A stretch of DNA of 64,000 nucleotides from Muricea muricata (GCA_963855995.1 OY979725.1:11946383-12010382), one strand, 5' to 3'. Positions 11,397-23,498 are shown, counted from the stretch's first letter. Translations and numbers: made by a program. The notes: generated from the letters alone by a model not told the origin.

Positions 11397-13188
11397 ATGG
11401 TTTGATAGTCAGTATAATAATAGCGCATGGGTAAACACTCTAGGAAGAATATTTATTTGACCACAGCTTCTACGGAACAGTGCGCAAACAAACCACGAAT
11501 AAATTCCGTGCTTTAGATTTCAATTCCGTTGGCGCGGATTGCCGGTATTTCCCGCACTCGTCTCAATATGATGTAATATACACCAGGATAATCTGGGTGA
11601 AATGTTGTGTTTAAGAATAAGATCCCACGGTAAGTGACTGCTTATTCCGTTAAGTGTATTTTGGTCTTTTATCTGGGTCGTAGTCTGCCTCGAATTTCAC
11701 AACAAAAGACGTCTTATCTGATAAAATTCCAATGTTTGAATTTAATTACTATCGCGCGATGTTGTTTTCTTCATGTGTTCCCCCCTCCACCAATTCCTCA
11801 AAGCGCCTTGCAATTAGTTGTCAGTTCTGCGCGTTCTCTTCCAGCAAAGTTTCAATTTGTTTTTGTCTCACCAGCAAAGTTTCAATTTGTTTTTGTCTCA
11901 CACCAGCCACACACCAGTCAATGGCTGTATAATTAACAAGTTCCAACTGTGCGACTTTTTCTTCAATTGTCCGTACGGAATATCCCGTGACAAGTCGACA
12001 AGTATTTGGCAATACAACTATTTATTTTATTGGCCATGTGACGAGTGACAGACCCTAGCCATAGGGCAAGTTTCGACGTGTGCTATTATGAGTCAGCAGA
12101 TGAAATAGATACCGCCTTGGCGAAATGCGTTCTGTTACTTCCGTGTTGACAATGATACATCATTGTGATTAATTCAAAGACCTACGTATTGTCTTGCCAT
12201 CATTTGTCAAGTCGATGCATATGCTGGTCTTTTGTTTGTCTTGCCTTGTCACCAACTTAGGGTTTATTTGGCATCGTCCCGTTCTATTGTACACAATTGC
12301 GCAAGGAAGTCCGAAATCCTGTTGTCATTAGGATATAGCAACAGTTTCCGCTGATGCGTTTTATAAACAACATGTAGTTGTTGGTCATTTCTCAAGTTTC
12401 ATTTATGCTTCTCAACCTAAGTCACAAGGGCATTTTAATCAAGCTTCACACTGAAAAATTTTCTGGCGATGGGTTCATTTATCTACACAGCGAAAAATGA
12501 ACAACCTGTTTTGGCCTGATGAAAACAGGCTTGAACAATGTTTTGCTGCCCACACTGTTCAATGTTGTCAACAATATTGTTCGGTATTGTTGAGTCTGAA
12601 CTAGCCTGCAATCAGGTGTAACAATGTTGAAGTTGAACAATATTGTTGACAACATTGAACAATGTGGGCAGCAAAACATTGTTCATTGCTGTTTTCATCA
12701 GGCCGAAAAAGGTTGTTCGTTTTTTGCTGTGGCCTTGTCGGGGCTCTGGTGTGGCACGGCCTGCAAAAAATACATTTTCCTCAGTGTTGCAAAAGGATGT
12801 TCCACGATTTTGAAAAACTTTTCAGAATTTTTCAGACACATGAAAACACTCTGCAAAGTTGTAAACATCACGTGGCTATCAACTTTTTACAATGGGTATA
12901 AAAGTATTGCGAAGATCCGAAGAACGTGATCTTCAGAGGAAAACTTGATTCTCGAAAGCTTTCAAAAGTTTTTTTATGCATTGTGGAATTTTGTACACAA
13001 ACATTTATTATTCAAGTGGAATTTCCATACCTGGCGGTCACGAGTTTGAGCATAATTAATATTCAACAGTTCAAAGTTAATATTTATGAATGACAACAGG
13101 ACAAAATGTTAATTAGGTGCAATAATGTCTGCCATACAAACTAGTACTCAAAGAGTAAAAGAAAGCTTTTCTGCCCGTTATGTAAAAT
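11397..13188. other. Divergent intergenic region between stonin-like gene (-) and B4GALT (+)
   Basis: About 1.8 kb must hold both 5' ends. A 30-bp segment, CCAGCAAAGTTTCAATTTG..., is directly duplicated at about 11840-11900. A foldback repeat at 12482-12728 is listed separately. No conserved protein frame and no clear TATA/initiator could be assigned. Confidence 0.6.
12482..12728. mobile_element. Short foldback element, copy A (copy B at 50410-50695)
   Basis: The left arm GAACAACCTGTTTTGGCCTG... pairs with the right arm ending ...GGCCGAAAAAGGTTGTTC, and the inner TTTTGCTGCCCACA pairs with TGTGGGCAGCAAAA. Nearly the whole 247 bp can fold into one hairpin. A diverged relative with the same order of blocks lies at 50410-50695. 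No coding capacity, so a non-autonomous element. Confidence 0.8.
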
Positions 13189-16100
13189 ATGGTTATGTCT
13201 CGTAGACGACTGCTCTTACTTTGGATTTTTTTATTCATTCTTGTGGTTCTAGCGTGCATTTATTTGCCTCATTATGCTTCCAATCAGCAAGGTAGGCGAA
13301 TTGCGATTTGCTGAGTTGTATAAACGCTGTGTAATTAAGGTAGTTTTTTACATTGTTTTGCACGCACTTTAGACAACTTTGAAGCCATGTTAGCTCTGTT
13401 AACTTCGTTCATAGTAGAGTGTTTTCACGATTTATACATCTTGTAGGAGTGTAGCAATTACAGCTCGTAATCGTGTCAATATTATAAGCCATATTGAGTA
13501 CTTGTTGAGAATATTTTCGTATATGCTTTGTCAAATTTTAAACAAAATCGAGGGATTTAGAAAGTCTACATCAAAACCCTAAAAGTTGCTCTTTTTGTGA
13601 TTAACAATCAACTGCTACAAATAAATTATATGTTTTGTTATTTTATTATTGAGTAATATTATAATAGTACAATTTATGTACATAGGAATTCATAAATTTT
13701 ATAGCAAATTATAATGCTGAATAAATTCACACGTTGACAAGTATTCTCAATTGCACAATACGTATATTGGTGCTTTCACAAAGAAACATGGTTACATTTT
13801 AGTGGAGTCTACTGCTCTATACAGGGTTTTAAGCTGGGTTCTCATATCCCGGCCACGTCGGCAATTATCAGTGATTACTCACAAGTAAAATCCTTTGTAA
13901 GTTTTCTCCTTGAGTGATTACAAACAATGTCAAGTCACCAACTATTGCCAGAATATAAGAGCCAGACTTTATGAATAACTGAATAAAGTTGTGTTGAACT
14001 GATAATCTTGTTGATTTGCAGTCTACCACATTATCATTTTAATTATATTTATAACTCTACTTATGGAATGCATTTCAAATTACCTTAAGATCCAATTCCC
14101 ATTGTAAAACCAGTTGTCCAACATCATGGTCACAAGAAAAGACCCGTCCACTCAGCAACACAACAACTTACTCACCGGAAACCAAAGAAACCAACAACCA
14201 TCACATCAACTAAAGCTACAACACCAACACCAACACCAACAAAGCCAAAGTTTTGCAAGCCAGAATTATTAGGTAACAAAATATATGTACAATCAAATAC
14301 CTTTACAAATCATTGTAGAATAGTATTGAGACAGAGGGATATTGTTTACAAGACCCCAAACCTAAAAATATTGTTAGTAAATTGGTTAGACAAACACCAA
14401 CTTGTTGGTAAATTGTTTGAAAACAGTTGGTAAATTTATCAACAAAATTACCATCATATGGTTGATAAACTGAAGTCTGTATGTTAAGCATAGTCTGAAT
14501 GCAAGGTTGAATTAATCAGCCTGTAATTAGGTTTAACAGTGCTGAACAATATTATTGACAACAAAAGAGATTATAAATAACTCATGTCATAGCACAAAAT
14601 TTGCTTGTATTAAATCATATAAACTCTTCAGTTGGTGCAGTATATTGCAATAAGACAGTACCTCAAATGGAAGAAGTTATAGAGCAGCTCTCTGTTGATC
14701 ATGGTGGATCTGTCAGGAAAGGAGGAACATTTAAACCAGAAGGCTGCATGTCTAAGAACAAGGTATTAAGGTTACATTTTTTTCAGCCATAAAATATTGC
14801 AGTGTAAAACATTTTGTATGAGAAAACATCCATCAATAATCTGCAGGACAATTTACCTCACATAATATCCTACTTTGTACCTTTTATTTATTTCTTTAAG
14901 ATATAATCTTGTTTAGTAGTTTTGTAATAGTATAGAAATACTTTTTTGCAAATAGTTTGTTTTAAAAAATTAGGATTTAAATTTTCCCGCCAAAATTGCA
15001 CAGTATATTCGTCCCCAGACTCCTGCATGTGCAGCCGAGTTTCTTTGATGAAATTTTAGCTGATGACATCACATATATTGTAGGTATTTTGGAAAACATG
15101 CACCCATTAACCACACTTACACCACTCTTGAAGTGTCATAAATTTATAGGAAATATAAAATTACTTTCATCTTTCTTTTGTTTCAGCTCGCTATAATTAT
15201 TCCGTATCGAAACCGTTCTGAACACTTGAGGATATTTTTGAGACACATGCATCCCATCATGCAAAGGCAGATGCATGATTACAGAATGATTGTTGTTGAA
15301 CAGGTACCTCATACCATACCATACCACACCACACCACACCACACCACACCACACCACACCACACCACACCACACCACACCACACCACACCACACAATACC
15401 ATAACATATTATATCATACTATAACATACCTTACTATACCCCACCACACCACACCCCACCACACAATTCTAATATTCAATTTTACAAATTCCACAGGCAG
15501 GTAACTACAGTTTTAACCGTGCGCAGTTGATCAACATTGGTTTCCTGGAAGCTCTGAAAATCTCGGGCTTTGAATGCTTTGTGTTCCATGACGTTGACCA
15601 TATTCTGGAAAATGACCAGAATGATTACGGCTGTCCAGAGAGTCCAAAATTATTAGGCGTTTCTGTGGATCGCTTTAATAGAAGGTGCGCTGACGTTATT
15701 TGATGAATAGCTTTGCAATAGGCAAGAAGTTTGTTCAATCAAAAAGCGACCTGATGAGAGATTAACAATTTACACAAAATTTACAAATGCAATTCTCAGG
15801 CGAGATATTATAATAGGAATCTCTCCACCAAATTTACAAAGACAATCGTCAGGCCAGATATTATGATAACAGAAAAGCAACTGAATTTAAAATACACCTG
15901 TGTGTTTAGCATATAGGGCGTATAAAAGGTATAGACCTTTTGAATTTAAGTTATACCGCAATCTATACCCCTCAGCCAAAATGCAAGTTATCCTATTTCA
16001 GATCACGTAATCTGAAATGGTCTACTTTTATTGGCCATTCAACATCTTGTGATCTGGAATGGTTAATTTCCATAAAAGCTAGCCGGGGAGGTCTATTGAT

Positions 16101-18536
16101 GAGTCACAAAAACACACAAGGTAATAACGTTGCAGCCCCAAATGTTCATATATGTACAAGGTCTTGTAGTTTTGCGGATCACTAGTTTCAAAGCAGTCTA
16201 CATTCTTTTGACACACCCTGCAGTAAATTTAAAGAAATTTATAAAAAAGAACAAACAAAAACACTACCTTATGAAGATTGCGTAGACGTCACGGCTATGA
16301 ACTATTGTAGAACATGGAGAACAAGAGAATGGACTGGAAACACAAGCTAACTTTGGGTGTAAAAAGCTATAAACCAACGCTGAATGTTTGCCTAAGAAAA
16401 GATATCGCCGCTTATGTTTTACGACAACATTCAGTTGTGATTTTTAACCTGTTTAATTCAGTACCCCCGTAAAAATATAATTAACAATTAGACAACGAGG
16501 CCGAGTTGTCTAATTGTTTTAGCATACACTCTGAACTTTATTTTGTTTTGTTGTTTTTCTCAGCCATGGACTATTACGAATAGTCCACGGTTGAGAAGCC
16601 AATCAAAACTCTGGATTTGTAATAGTCCATGGTCGAATGTATAATAATAGTCGATAGTTTCGTATACATTGCTATTCTTGTGAAATTAGAGGGTTCCAAA
16701 ATAAACCGCATCAGGCCGTATCACTGATGTCGCGTCAGCAACCATATAAGCGCTTTAGCTCCTGTTTCCAGTCAATTCCTTGGATTGTTTACGGTTACAC
16801 TAAGAGCACACGTTTAACATCTTATCAATTATTCTTCTCAGATGGCCATACCTAAAATATTTTGGCGGTGTGGGAGCATTTAGTAAAGAGCAGTTTGAGA
16901 AAATGAACGGTTATTCAAACCTCTACTGGGGCTGGGGAGGCGAAGATGATGACGCGTACAACAGGTACATAAACGATAAACTACTCCAAAGTGAACCACA
17001 AATGATCACCAGCCATTTCAGCTTCTTCTTTAGAGATATTCGCCAGATTTTTCTTTTAGAGTCACCTTTGACTTTTCACTGTTAATAGAGAAAACGAAAT
17101 GATACTCAAAATGAGTTTTAATATTTCATGAAATACTGGAGAATTCAACATTCACAGCGCTATTTTTTACATGTTTTGGTAGACAGATTCTCAACGATAT
17201 AGCAAGCTTTAATAGTTCTAGTTGTTAAATAGCAATTACTTAGAGGAGTTGCGCGAAAAAACGCGCAATTTGAATGCAGTCCTTATATGCTTGCCGCGCC
17301 CAAACGAGAATGAGAAATCGAATGGGAGGAACGAGAAGTGAGAGTTTGCAAGCGAATTTCCCTTAATCGGCCTCATGCTCTGGTCAAACAAGTGTTACAA
17401 CCGTAGAAACGATAGACATATAATGCGTACTTTTGTCTTTTCTCAGTAATAATTAATTTCCACAAAATGGCGGATTTCGAAGGGCCTTTCGTCTCATCTC
17501 AATCTCATTTGGCAAGGAAGTTCGAGCGGTCAAGAGCTTGTTCCACTCCTAGTCAAATCCAATATGGCGGATTTCGAAGGGCGACATATATGATTTTTGA
17601 TTGAGTACGCATTCTGCATCTATTATTTCTATGGTTGCAAGCCGTGCACACATACAAACGCAAAATTGTTTCTTTCTAGAATAAGGGCAGCTGGGTACAG
17701 TCTAGCACGACCGCTGGCCAATGTGGGTCGGTACATGATGCTCAAGGAACATCACTTTCGAGACAAGCCAGGTGGAAACAGGTATGATAGGATGAATCAA
17801 GGTACACAATGAGTATCACTTAAAGCTTCTACCAAAACTACACCCCTCCCCCTCACATTTGACTTCTGCCACCACTACACCCCCCCCCCCCTCCCCCTTC
17901 GACATTTTAAAGCCTGGTTCAAACTTGTCGTAAGAATCGAAGAGGACTTCTTTTCGCCGATGTGATTATTAAGTGAATTTTCTACCATTGCAAAAGCAAA
18001 CTAATATTTGTCCCACGCTTTAGTTTGTTCACATATTCATCCATTCACATACGTGAAAGAAGGAAAGAAGTGTTCTTTAAAACGAAAAGTGTGGACCAGG
18101 TTTAAAAGAAGGGCCCACAGTAATTGGTTTACACTATTGTGGTGTCCCTGCCATTCTTGTCCATGTTTATTGTCTAGATGTCTATCTGTAGATCTGCTAA
18201 GTGTTTTTGGCAAAGTTAAATAAATAAATAAAAGAACCTGGTTGGTTAATAGGGTACACCAGGCACACCTGATTGGCTAAAAGATGAATCAAGCTAACAG
18301 AAGTCAGATCTAAACCTTTTTGAACCAGATGTGAACGCTACATATTAATTTTTAGACACATGCTGTTAAAAACGTCCACAAAGCGTATGTACACAGACGG
18401 TTTAAACTCGGTGAAATACGAAGTTCTAAAGATCACAGAGTTTCCTTTGTACACCCATATTTTGGCAAAACTTTTTGAAGAACTCGATGTTACGTACAAC
18501 TTCACGTCAAGTCCGACTACCGCAGTCCCCATATAG
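13189..18536 (+). CDS. B4GALT: Beta-1,4-galactosyltransferase (GT7 family), eight exons
   Basis: Exons: 13189-13291, 14090-14272, 14632-14762, 15187-15303, 15497-15684, 16842-16964, 17680-17781, 18356-18536; all phases agree and give 375 residues. It transfers galactose from UDP-Gal to terminal GlcNAc or Glc in the Golgi. Exon 1 encodes a type II anchor (MVMSRRR then a Leu/Ile/Val-rich segment). Exon 2 is a Pro/Thr/Lys-rich stem. The catalytic domain has IIIPYRNRSEHL, FNRAQLINIGF, the metal-binding HDVDH (Asp210, Asp212), FGGVGAFSKEQF, YWGWGGEDDD (269-278) and HHFRDK. The DxD and WGWGGEDDD motifs exclude a decayed copy. The human metal ligand pattern MxxH is here MLKEHH, so the spacing differs. 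Met at 13195 is an alternative start. Length is normal for the family; the exact paralogue among B4GALT1-6 is unresolved. No in-window partner gene is obvious. Confidence 0.93.
15307..15470. repeat. (ACACC)n pentanucleotide repeat in B4GALT intron 4
   Basis: At least sixteen near-perfect ACACC units, with CATAC variants at both edges, fill most of a 193-bp intron. The tract starts only a few bases after the exon 4 donor and ends about 25 bp before the exon 5 acceptor. Confidence 0.95.
16300..16800. mobile_element. Inverted-repeat MITE in B4GALT intron 5, diverged copy
   Basis: The left part (GAATGGACTGGAAACACAAG, then CCAACGCTGAATGTTTGC) and the right part (GGGTTCCAAAATAAACCGCA, GATGTCGCGTCAGCAA, GTTTCCAGTCAATTCC) match the arms of the element at 32825-33327. 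Its centre holds two further hairpins: AATTAGACAAC...GTTGTCTAATT at 16490-16520, and a repeated CCATGGACTATTACGAATAG-type palindrome at 16563-16635. Confidence 0.65.
17905..18075. repeat. Short dispersed repeat in B4GALT intron 7
   Basis: TTCAAACTTGTCGTAAGAATCGAAGAGGACTTC...GCCGATGTGATT matches 31590-31735 and, inverted, 62868-62965. All share a GACAAGTGTGAACC-like end and a central CCGATGTGATT block. This is a small non-coding repeat family. A C-rich tract at 17876-17900 precedes it. Confidence 0.6.
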
Positions 18537-18749
18537 CGTGGTCGCAGAGGCATTTCTATTAGCCGCGTTGAACGTCCTAGGAGTGGAGCAGAGTAGCAGC
18601 TGAACAGATGGTGCAATAGTTTAAAAGTGCAAAAAAATATGCCAGTTCAATATTGTAGGAGATGTTTAGAAATGATTTGGCCTTGCCGAGACCAGTAAAA
18701 GGTTGAATGGTCAAAAAAGGATGAGATTTGAGAAAATGTGACATTTTAT

Positions 18750-18990
18750 TATTTTTCTGACTTTTACGCATGCGCGTAACAACGCGTAGGCGTTCAACCA
18801 TGCGTCCCACAAGCCGTGTGACGTGTGTTGTGGTATAAGTACCGCAAAAATTATATTGAAGAGCAACAAACTCTGGTTTTCCTTCATGCACGTATAAATC
18901 TTTCGCCTTTTACTAAAGATTTCCGTGGAGGAGAACAACAGAATGAGTCTATAGACTAATTTTTTGTCACCCCTGCCTAACGGCGGGGGT
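18750..18990 (+). repeat. About 230-bp dispersed unit, copy 1
   Basis: The unit runs from ACGCATGCGCGTAAC to CCTGCCTAACGGCGGGGGT and includes CCACAAGCCGTGTGACGTG and CTTTACTAAAGATTTCCGTG. It recurs in the same orientation at 20378-20605 and inverted at 32596-32820 and 33924-34150. The 0.1-kb open frames inside the copies are the repeat itself. Confidence 0.85.
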
Positions 18991-18999
18991 TCATCACCC

Positions 19000-20377
19000 A
19001 ACACGTTTTAAAATCATATATTGTTGTAATGATTGGCTAACCAACTAGCTGGCAAGTTGAGTACAAAAAGACGGAAGCGTTTCAAATCCTAGTCCACATT
19101 TAGTAAATATACTCATCCTCGTTTGACCAGTCAAAATGTGAATTATAAAATGTTGCTTACACAGTGACCTAAAATTTTTTGTAGAATATAGTATATATTT
19201 ATTTGCGAAATTCCCCTTTAGATTCTTCGAGCTGGTTCGAATTTCCACGAGTTATTTCACATCTCTCTAACGCTCGTAATATATACAGAATAGCCTTTCT
19301 TAGAACGACGTCAAATGTGAAAAATTAATGTTACGTGATATTTGATTGGCTCAACTTTTCCTGAGCCAATCAAATGTCGAGTAATATCTTGAATTCGCAT
19401 TTGTTATACGCAACAATAATACGCAACCGCTCGAAAGATTGCGGCCATTGAATGCAGAAGAGATTTTTACTTGTTTTTAACAACCAGAATCATACTAGAC
19501 ACTACGAATGCGACATTTTGCTGAAAGCTTCATAATAATATCATAGGCGGCCCAATTCAGTGTGTAGTTTCATATAGAGATCAGTGCGCACATAAACACA
19601 CTTCATACATTATTATATAAATATCCTAAGGCTGGCAACTCTTTTACAGTAATAAACTGACACATGTTAGACTTTCGCTTCAAACAAAAAATTAACACAA
19701 TTTACCGCAAAAAAACTAGATACAAATGATCTTGGATATCTCTTCTACATTTCTAGATCGTTTTTAGACAAAAACAAGATTCCAAAATACGTAAATTTGT
19801 TCAATAAAAAGTGTTTTTGATCAAAATTTTCCGTGTAGATAGGCGGGATGCAAAGTGCCCTACAAACGTCATCTTCGGAAATGACTTCGGCTAAGCAAAT
19901 CTAAGTTCCTATTGGCTGCTATTGAATTCGTCTTTTCTTCGGCGTTTCCGAGTGCTCATCAGCCAATAGCAGCTTAGCCGAAGTCATTTCCGAAGATGAC
20001 GTTTGTAGGGCACTTTGCATCCCGCCTATCTACACGGAAAATTTCGATCAAAAACACTTTTTATTGAACAAATTTACGTATTTTGGAATCTTGTTCTTGT
20101 CTAAAAACTATCTAGAAATGTAGAAGAGATATCCAAGATCATTTGTATCTAGTTTTTTTTGCGGTAAATTGTGTTAATTTTTTGTTTGAAGCGAAAGTCT
20201 AACATGTGTTAGTTTATTACTGTAAAAGAGTTGCCAGCCTTAGGATATTTATATAATAATGTATGAAGTGTGTTTATGTGCGCACTGATCTCTATATGAA
20301 ACTACACACTGAATTGGGCCGCCTATGATAATATCTTGTGGTCTAAAATTCGACATTTTAGCGATTCATTTGTTTTA
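19000..20377. mobile_element. Middle segment between two direct repeat units, interrupted by a nested foldback
   Basis: The sequence outside 19541-20333 matches, inverted, the segment 33335-33923 between the other pair of units. Together with the flanking units this gives a direct repeat - middle - direct repeat arrangement of about 1.05 kb, present twice in the window in opposite orientations. The middle also carries a local inverted repeat, GATATTTGATTGGCTCA...TGAGCCAATCAAATG, at 19335-19378. No coding capacity is seen. Confidence 0.7.
19541..20328. mobile_element. 788-bp nested foldback element with 5-bp target duplication TAATA
   Basis: The element begins TCATAGGCGGCCCAATTCAG and ends with its exact reverse complement. 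The arms pair almost perfectly for about 370 bp each, around a roughly 45-bp centre (ATTGAATTCGTCTTTTC...). TAATA flanks it at 19536-19540 and 20329-20333. The unoccupied target is present in the inverted relative near 33368-33385, where one TAATA remains. It has no open frame of note and is presumably mobilised in trans. Confidence 0.92.
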
Positions 20378-20605
20378 ACGCATGCGTGTAACAGTGCGTA
20401 GGCGTTTAACCACGCGTCCCACAAGCCGTAGGACGTGTGTTGTGGTATAAGTACCGCAAAAAATTATTCGCAGAGCAACAAACTCTGGTTTTCCTTCATG
20501 CACGTATAAATCTTTCGCCTTTTACTAAAGATTTCCGTGGAGGAGAACAACAGAATGAGTCTATAGACTAATTTTTGGTCACCCTGCCTAACGGTGGGGG
20601 TTTTT
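20378..20605 (+). repeat. About 230-bp dispersed unit, copy 2
   Basis: Same unit and orientation as 18750-18990, ending CCTGCCTAACGGTGGGGGTT. It lies just downstream of the VPS25 stop codon, in the convergent region between B4GALT and VPS25. Confidence 0.85.
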
Positions 20606-20787
20606 ACCAAACAAAATAAAAATAATTATTCTTGGTGGAAAATAACCCCAAGTTAGTTTCTGATTTCATTTGGTTAACTAACTCTGCACCACTCATCAAG
20701 TGTTTAATAGAAGGGCAAATAATAAGATAATTTAGAGAAAGCCCTAACAGAATCTTTTCGTACTTACAATTAAAAGCTTCGAAGAAA

Positions 20788-23213
20788 TCAGGAGAAAAAT
20801 TTCACGCCCAAGCCACTGTCATCCCCAGGTGTTGGTCCTTCAAAAATTTGAGCTTTGTTTTTTACTTCTAAGGTTTGCAATGCTCGCTTCAACATCCACA
20901 TATCAATGCCATGAAATTCTGTGAGGATAAAACTTAGTATTATAGAAGTACAAAATGCTGGATAATTTCATCCAATCATATTTTCAACAATCGTAATTAA
21001 CACAATAGTGGATGAGAGGCTCAAATGATGGAAGTGATTTTTCCATTATTGCAAAAATACTCAAATACTGCTGCAGGCTTGTTGCCTAGCAGTTTTCTAA
21101 GCACATGTTACAATGACTTTTTATTGAAATTTAATTGATTTTCAGTTGTTCGTTTAATTAAACAATCAGTTTGATTCTTGGGAGCCTTATGATGCTAGTT
21201 GAATGCTAAAACTTTTTACCCAGAAGCTCGATGCAAGATGTTTCAACAAGTGGCAACAAGTCTGTGACTATCAAGTCCAATTTTCACAGACTTGATGAAA
21301 ATTGCAGCGCTTGCATCAAGTCTCTGGCATCTTTGGCTGTGGAGTTGATCAAAATAAAGTTCAAAAATTTACCAACCTTGACTTTTAGTGTCATCCCCAT
21401 GTTGCAGTTCAAATAACGTACATACAGTCCCAGTCATTGCATTATCATGTATCTGAGAAAGGTAACAATATAGTAAACTAACCACATATTTCATTGTACA
21501 TGGCACAGTGGAAGTACATTAAAAGTATTTGTCACTTTGTTTCCCTACCCATTGATATATGAGTGACCCCCATTCTTCTGGTTTTCTCCACATGATGTAA
21601 CCTCTTTCAGTTTTCTTATCCTCCCATTCCAAGTTACCTGAAGATTAGTTTTTTTTTATTTAGCTTTGCCACAAAGACAGAACATGGCAATTACTATGGG
21701 GCTGTCTTATCTAACCCAGCCTGTAGGAGGAAACTGGAATACCCAGATAAAACATAGTGTTTGGCAGTGTTCACATGTGTTAGAAAATATATCTCTCGAA
21801 CGATACAAAAATTGTATTTTATACAGAACAACCTTAAAACTCCTACATGTGCTGTGGTCACGTGATGACCTTAATTATGTTAAATATATATGAAATAATT
21901 ATTACTTATCCAACAACATGCACACTTTCAAATTAGGACTAGGTTGGAGTCACATTGACCAGAATCAACCTGCACTTACACACACCTGCGTAGCAGCCGG
22001 TTAATTTTAGGCAGGAGATTACCGGCTGCTATGCAAGCTACACTTAGAAGCGAAAAAGAAACTTAGCAGTTCATCTGACACCCTTTGCAAGAGGCATCAA
22101 AGTTGTTTTCAAATATCTTGTGTATCTCCATCTCCACTACTGCTCCATCAATGCAGGCAAAATTAGTTGAAATGGCATCTATAACAACCAAAGCCTCGGC
22201 AATCATCAAGATTTAATTCATGTTTTCTCATACTTACCTCTCTTCTGGAGTGTTTCAAGAACCAGATTTATTCCTTCAATTGGTAATTTCCCTTACATGA
22301 GAATTAAGTTAAACTTGAAATGTGTCTATCACAGTAATTGCACACATTGATACCAGTTGCACATACATAATTATATACTAGTTACTGGTAATGACAGACC
22401 TTCCATTAAATCAGGCTGTTTCTAATCTTAATATAATTTCTTTAAGAACTCAACTAAATACAAGGCTATGAATGACCGTCATAACCTATACAGTACAACC
22501 ACCATTAAACCAACATCAAACCGATTACCAACACATAACATTCTACAAAATTACACAGCATAATCTACAACCAACCTAAAATGGTTGGGCTTTGTGATCA
22601 CACTTTTGAGACAAAAGTCATCATTGTTTGAGATTCATTCTTTAGAAAACCAATTTCTATAGTTCATTATCTTTCATTGTTATAACCCACTCTGGAAAGT
22701 TTGTATTGTGCAACCGAGATCTTGGTTGCGCAGTTTTGATGTTCCCTATATATTTCATAGTAAATTTACGACATCTCGGGCGCGCAATTTGCAAACTTGC
22801 CAGTCAGGGTTATAACCAACCACTCAAAAAGCTTGTTAAAATAGGTTAGTGGTGACCCAGCTAATGATCCTTGTACATATTAAAAAGATTTAAGACATCT
22901 TTCAAGCAACAACTCACAAAAAGGATACTATTTATATCTTGATTAAAAAACAACGGACTAGTTTGTGCCTCGTTTACATCGAAAACGTAGACCTTCTTGT
23001 GTTTATAATATGCCAACACAAGATTGCACCATAGGTCCAACTGTCTAGCTCTGGTATCAGAATTTTGTTGGATTCTACCAAACAGAGAAAGAAACGTATC
23101 AAGTGTTGCTTCTGCTGTTTCATTTGGGCAATATTATTGTGCACGAAGTCTAAAACTTACGTGAAAAATGGAGGGAACTTGTAGTGCCATGGCCAGTCGA
23201 ATTTTGCCTCCAT
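20788..23213 (-). CDS. VPS25: VPS25, ESCRT-II subunit, six exons
   Basis: Exons (5' to 3' on the minus strand): 23161-23213, 22929-23074, 22238-22291, 21549-21637, 21377-21452, 20788-20918. Phases agree and give 182 residues (human about 176). VPS25 binds VPS22 and VPS36 and recruits ESCRT-III (CHMP6) during sorting of ubiquitinated cargo into multivesicular endosomes. The N-terminus FDWPWHYKFPPFFT carries the PPFF motif that contacts the other subunits. It is followed by DTRARQLDLWCNLVLAYYKH and TSPLFFN, then KLPIEGINLVLETLQKRGNL, MWRKPEEWGSLIYQW, FELQHGDDT, and the C-terminal EFHGIDMWMLKRAL...GLGVKFFS. These are the two winged-helix domains. The gene is convergent with B4GALT. Introns contain repeats at 22575-22855 and an unassigned 47-codon frame at 22063-22206. 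Confidence 0.95.
22575..22855. mobile_element. Inverted-repeat MITE, copy A, in VPS25 intron 2
   Basis: The blocks GGTTGGGCTTTGTGATCAC, AGACAAAAGTCATCATTGTTTG, GGGTTATAACCAACCACTC and AATAGGTTAGTGG recur in inverted order at 27290-27475. Inside, TTATAACCCACTCTGG and CCAGTCAGGGTTATAAC form a nested inverted pair. Non-coding. Confidence 0.65.
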
Positions 23214-23339
23214 CTTTGTTTATACTGGTAATTTATGCAACTACAAAATTAACCTTGCATATTTATGCACGTATATAACAAATGTATGATAATTTATGCA
23301 TCAGGTTTTACATAAATTATAATTTTGGAGTAATATATA

Positions 23340-23463
<124 letters not shown>

Positions 23464-23498
23464 ATAAAAACAAACTTGAAATATTACATTTAGATTTT

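Noticed and set aside
15136..15504. His/Thr-rich and Cys/Val/Gly-rich frames over the ACACC repeat
   Set aside because: Repeat artefact; the real coding part is exon 4 of B4GALT, 15187-15303.
15750..15800. CTGATGAGAG near 15755 as another hammerhead core
   Set aside because: No GAAA at the right distance and no stem I or II pairing.
22063..22206. 47-codon frame (-) in VPS25 intron 3 with evenly mixed composition
   Set aside because: It reads like protein, but I recognise no family, and VPS25 phases are complete without it. Possible fossil exon; not called.
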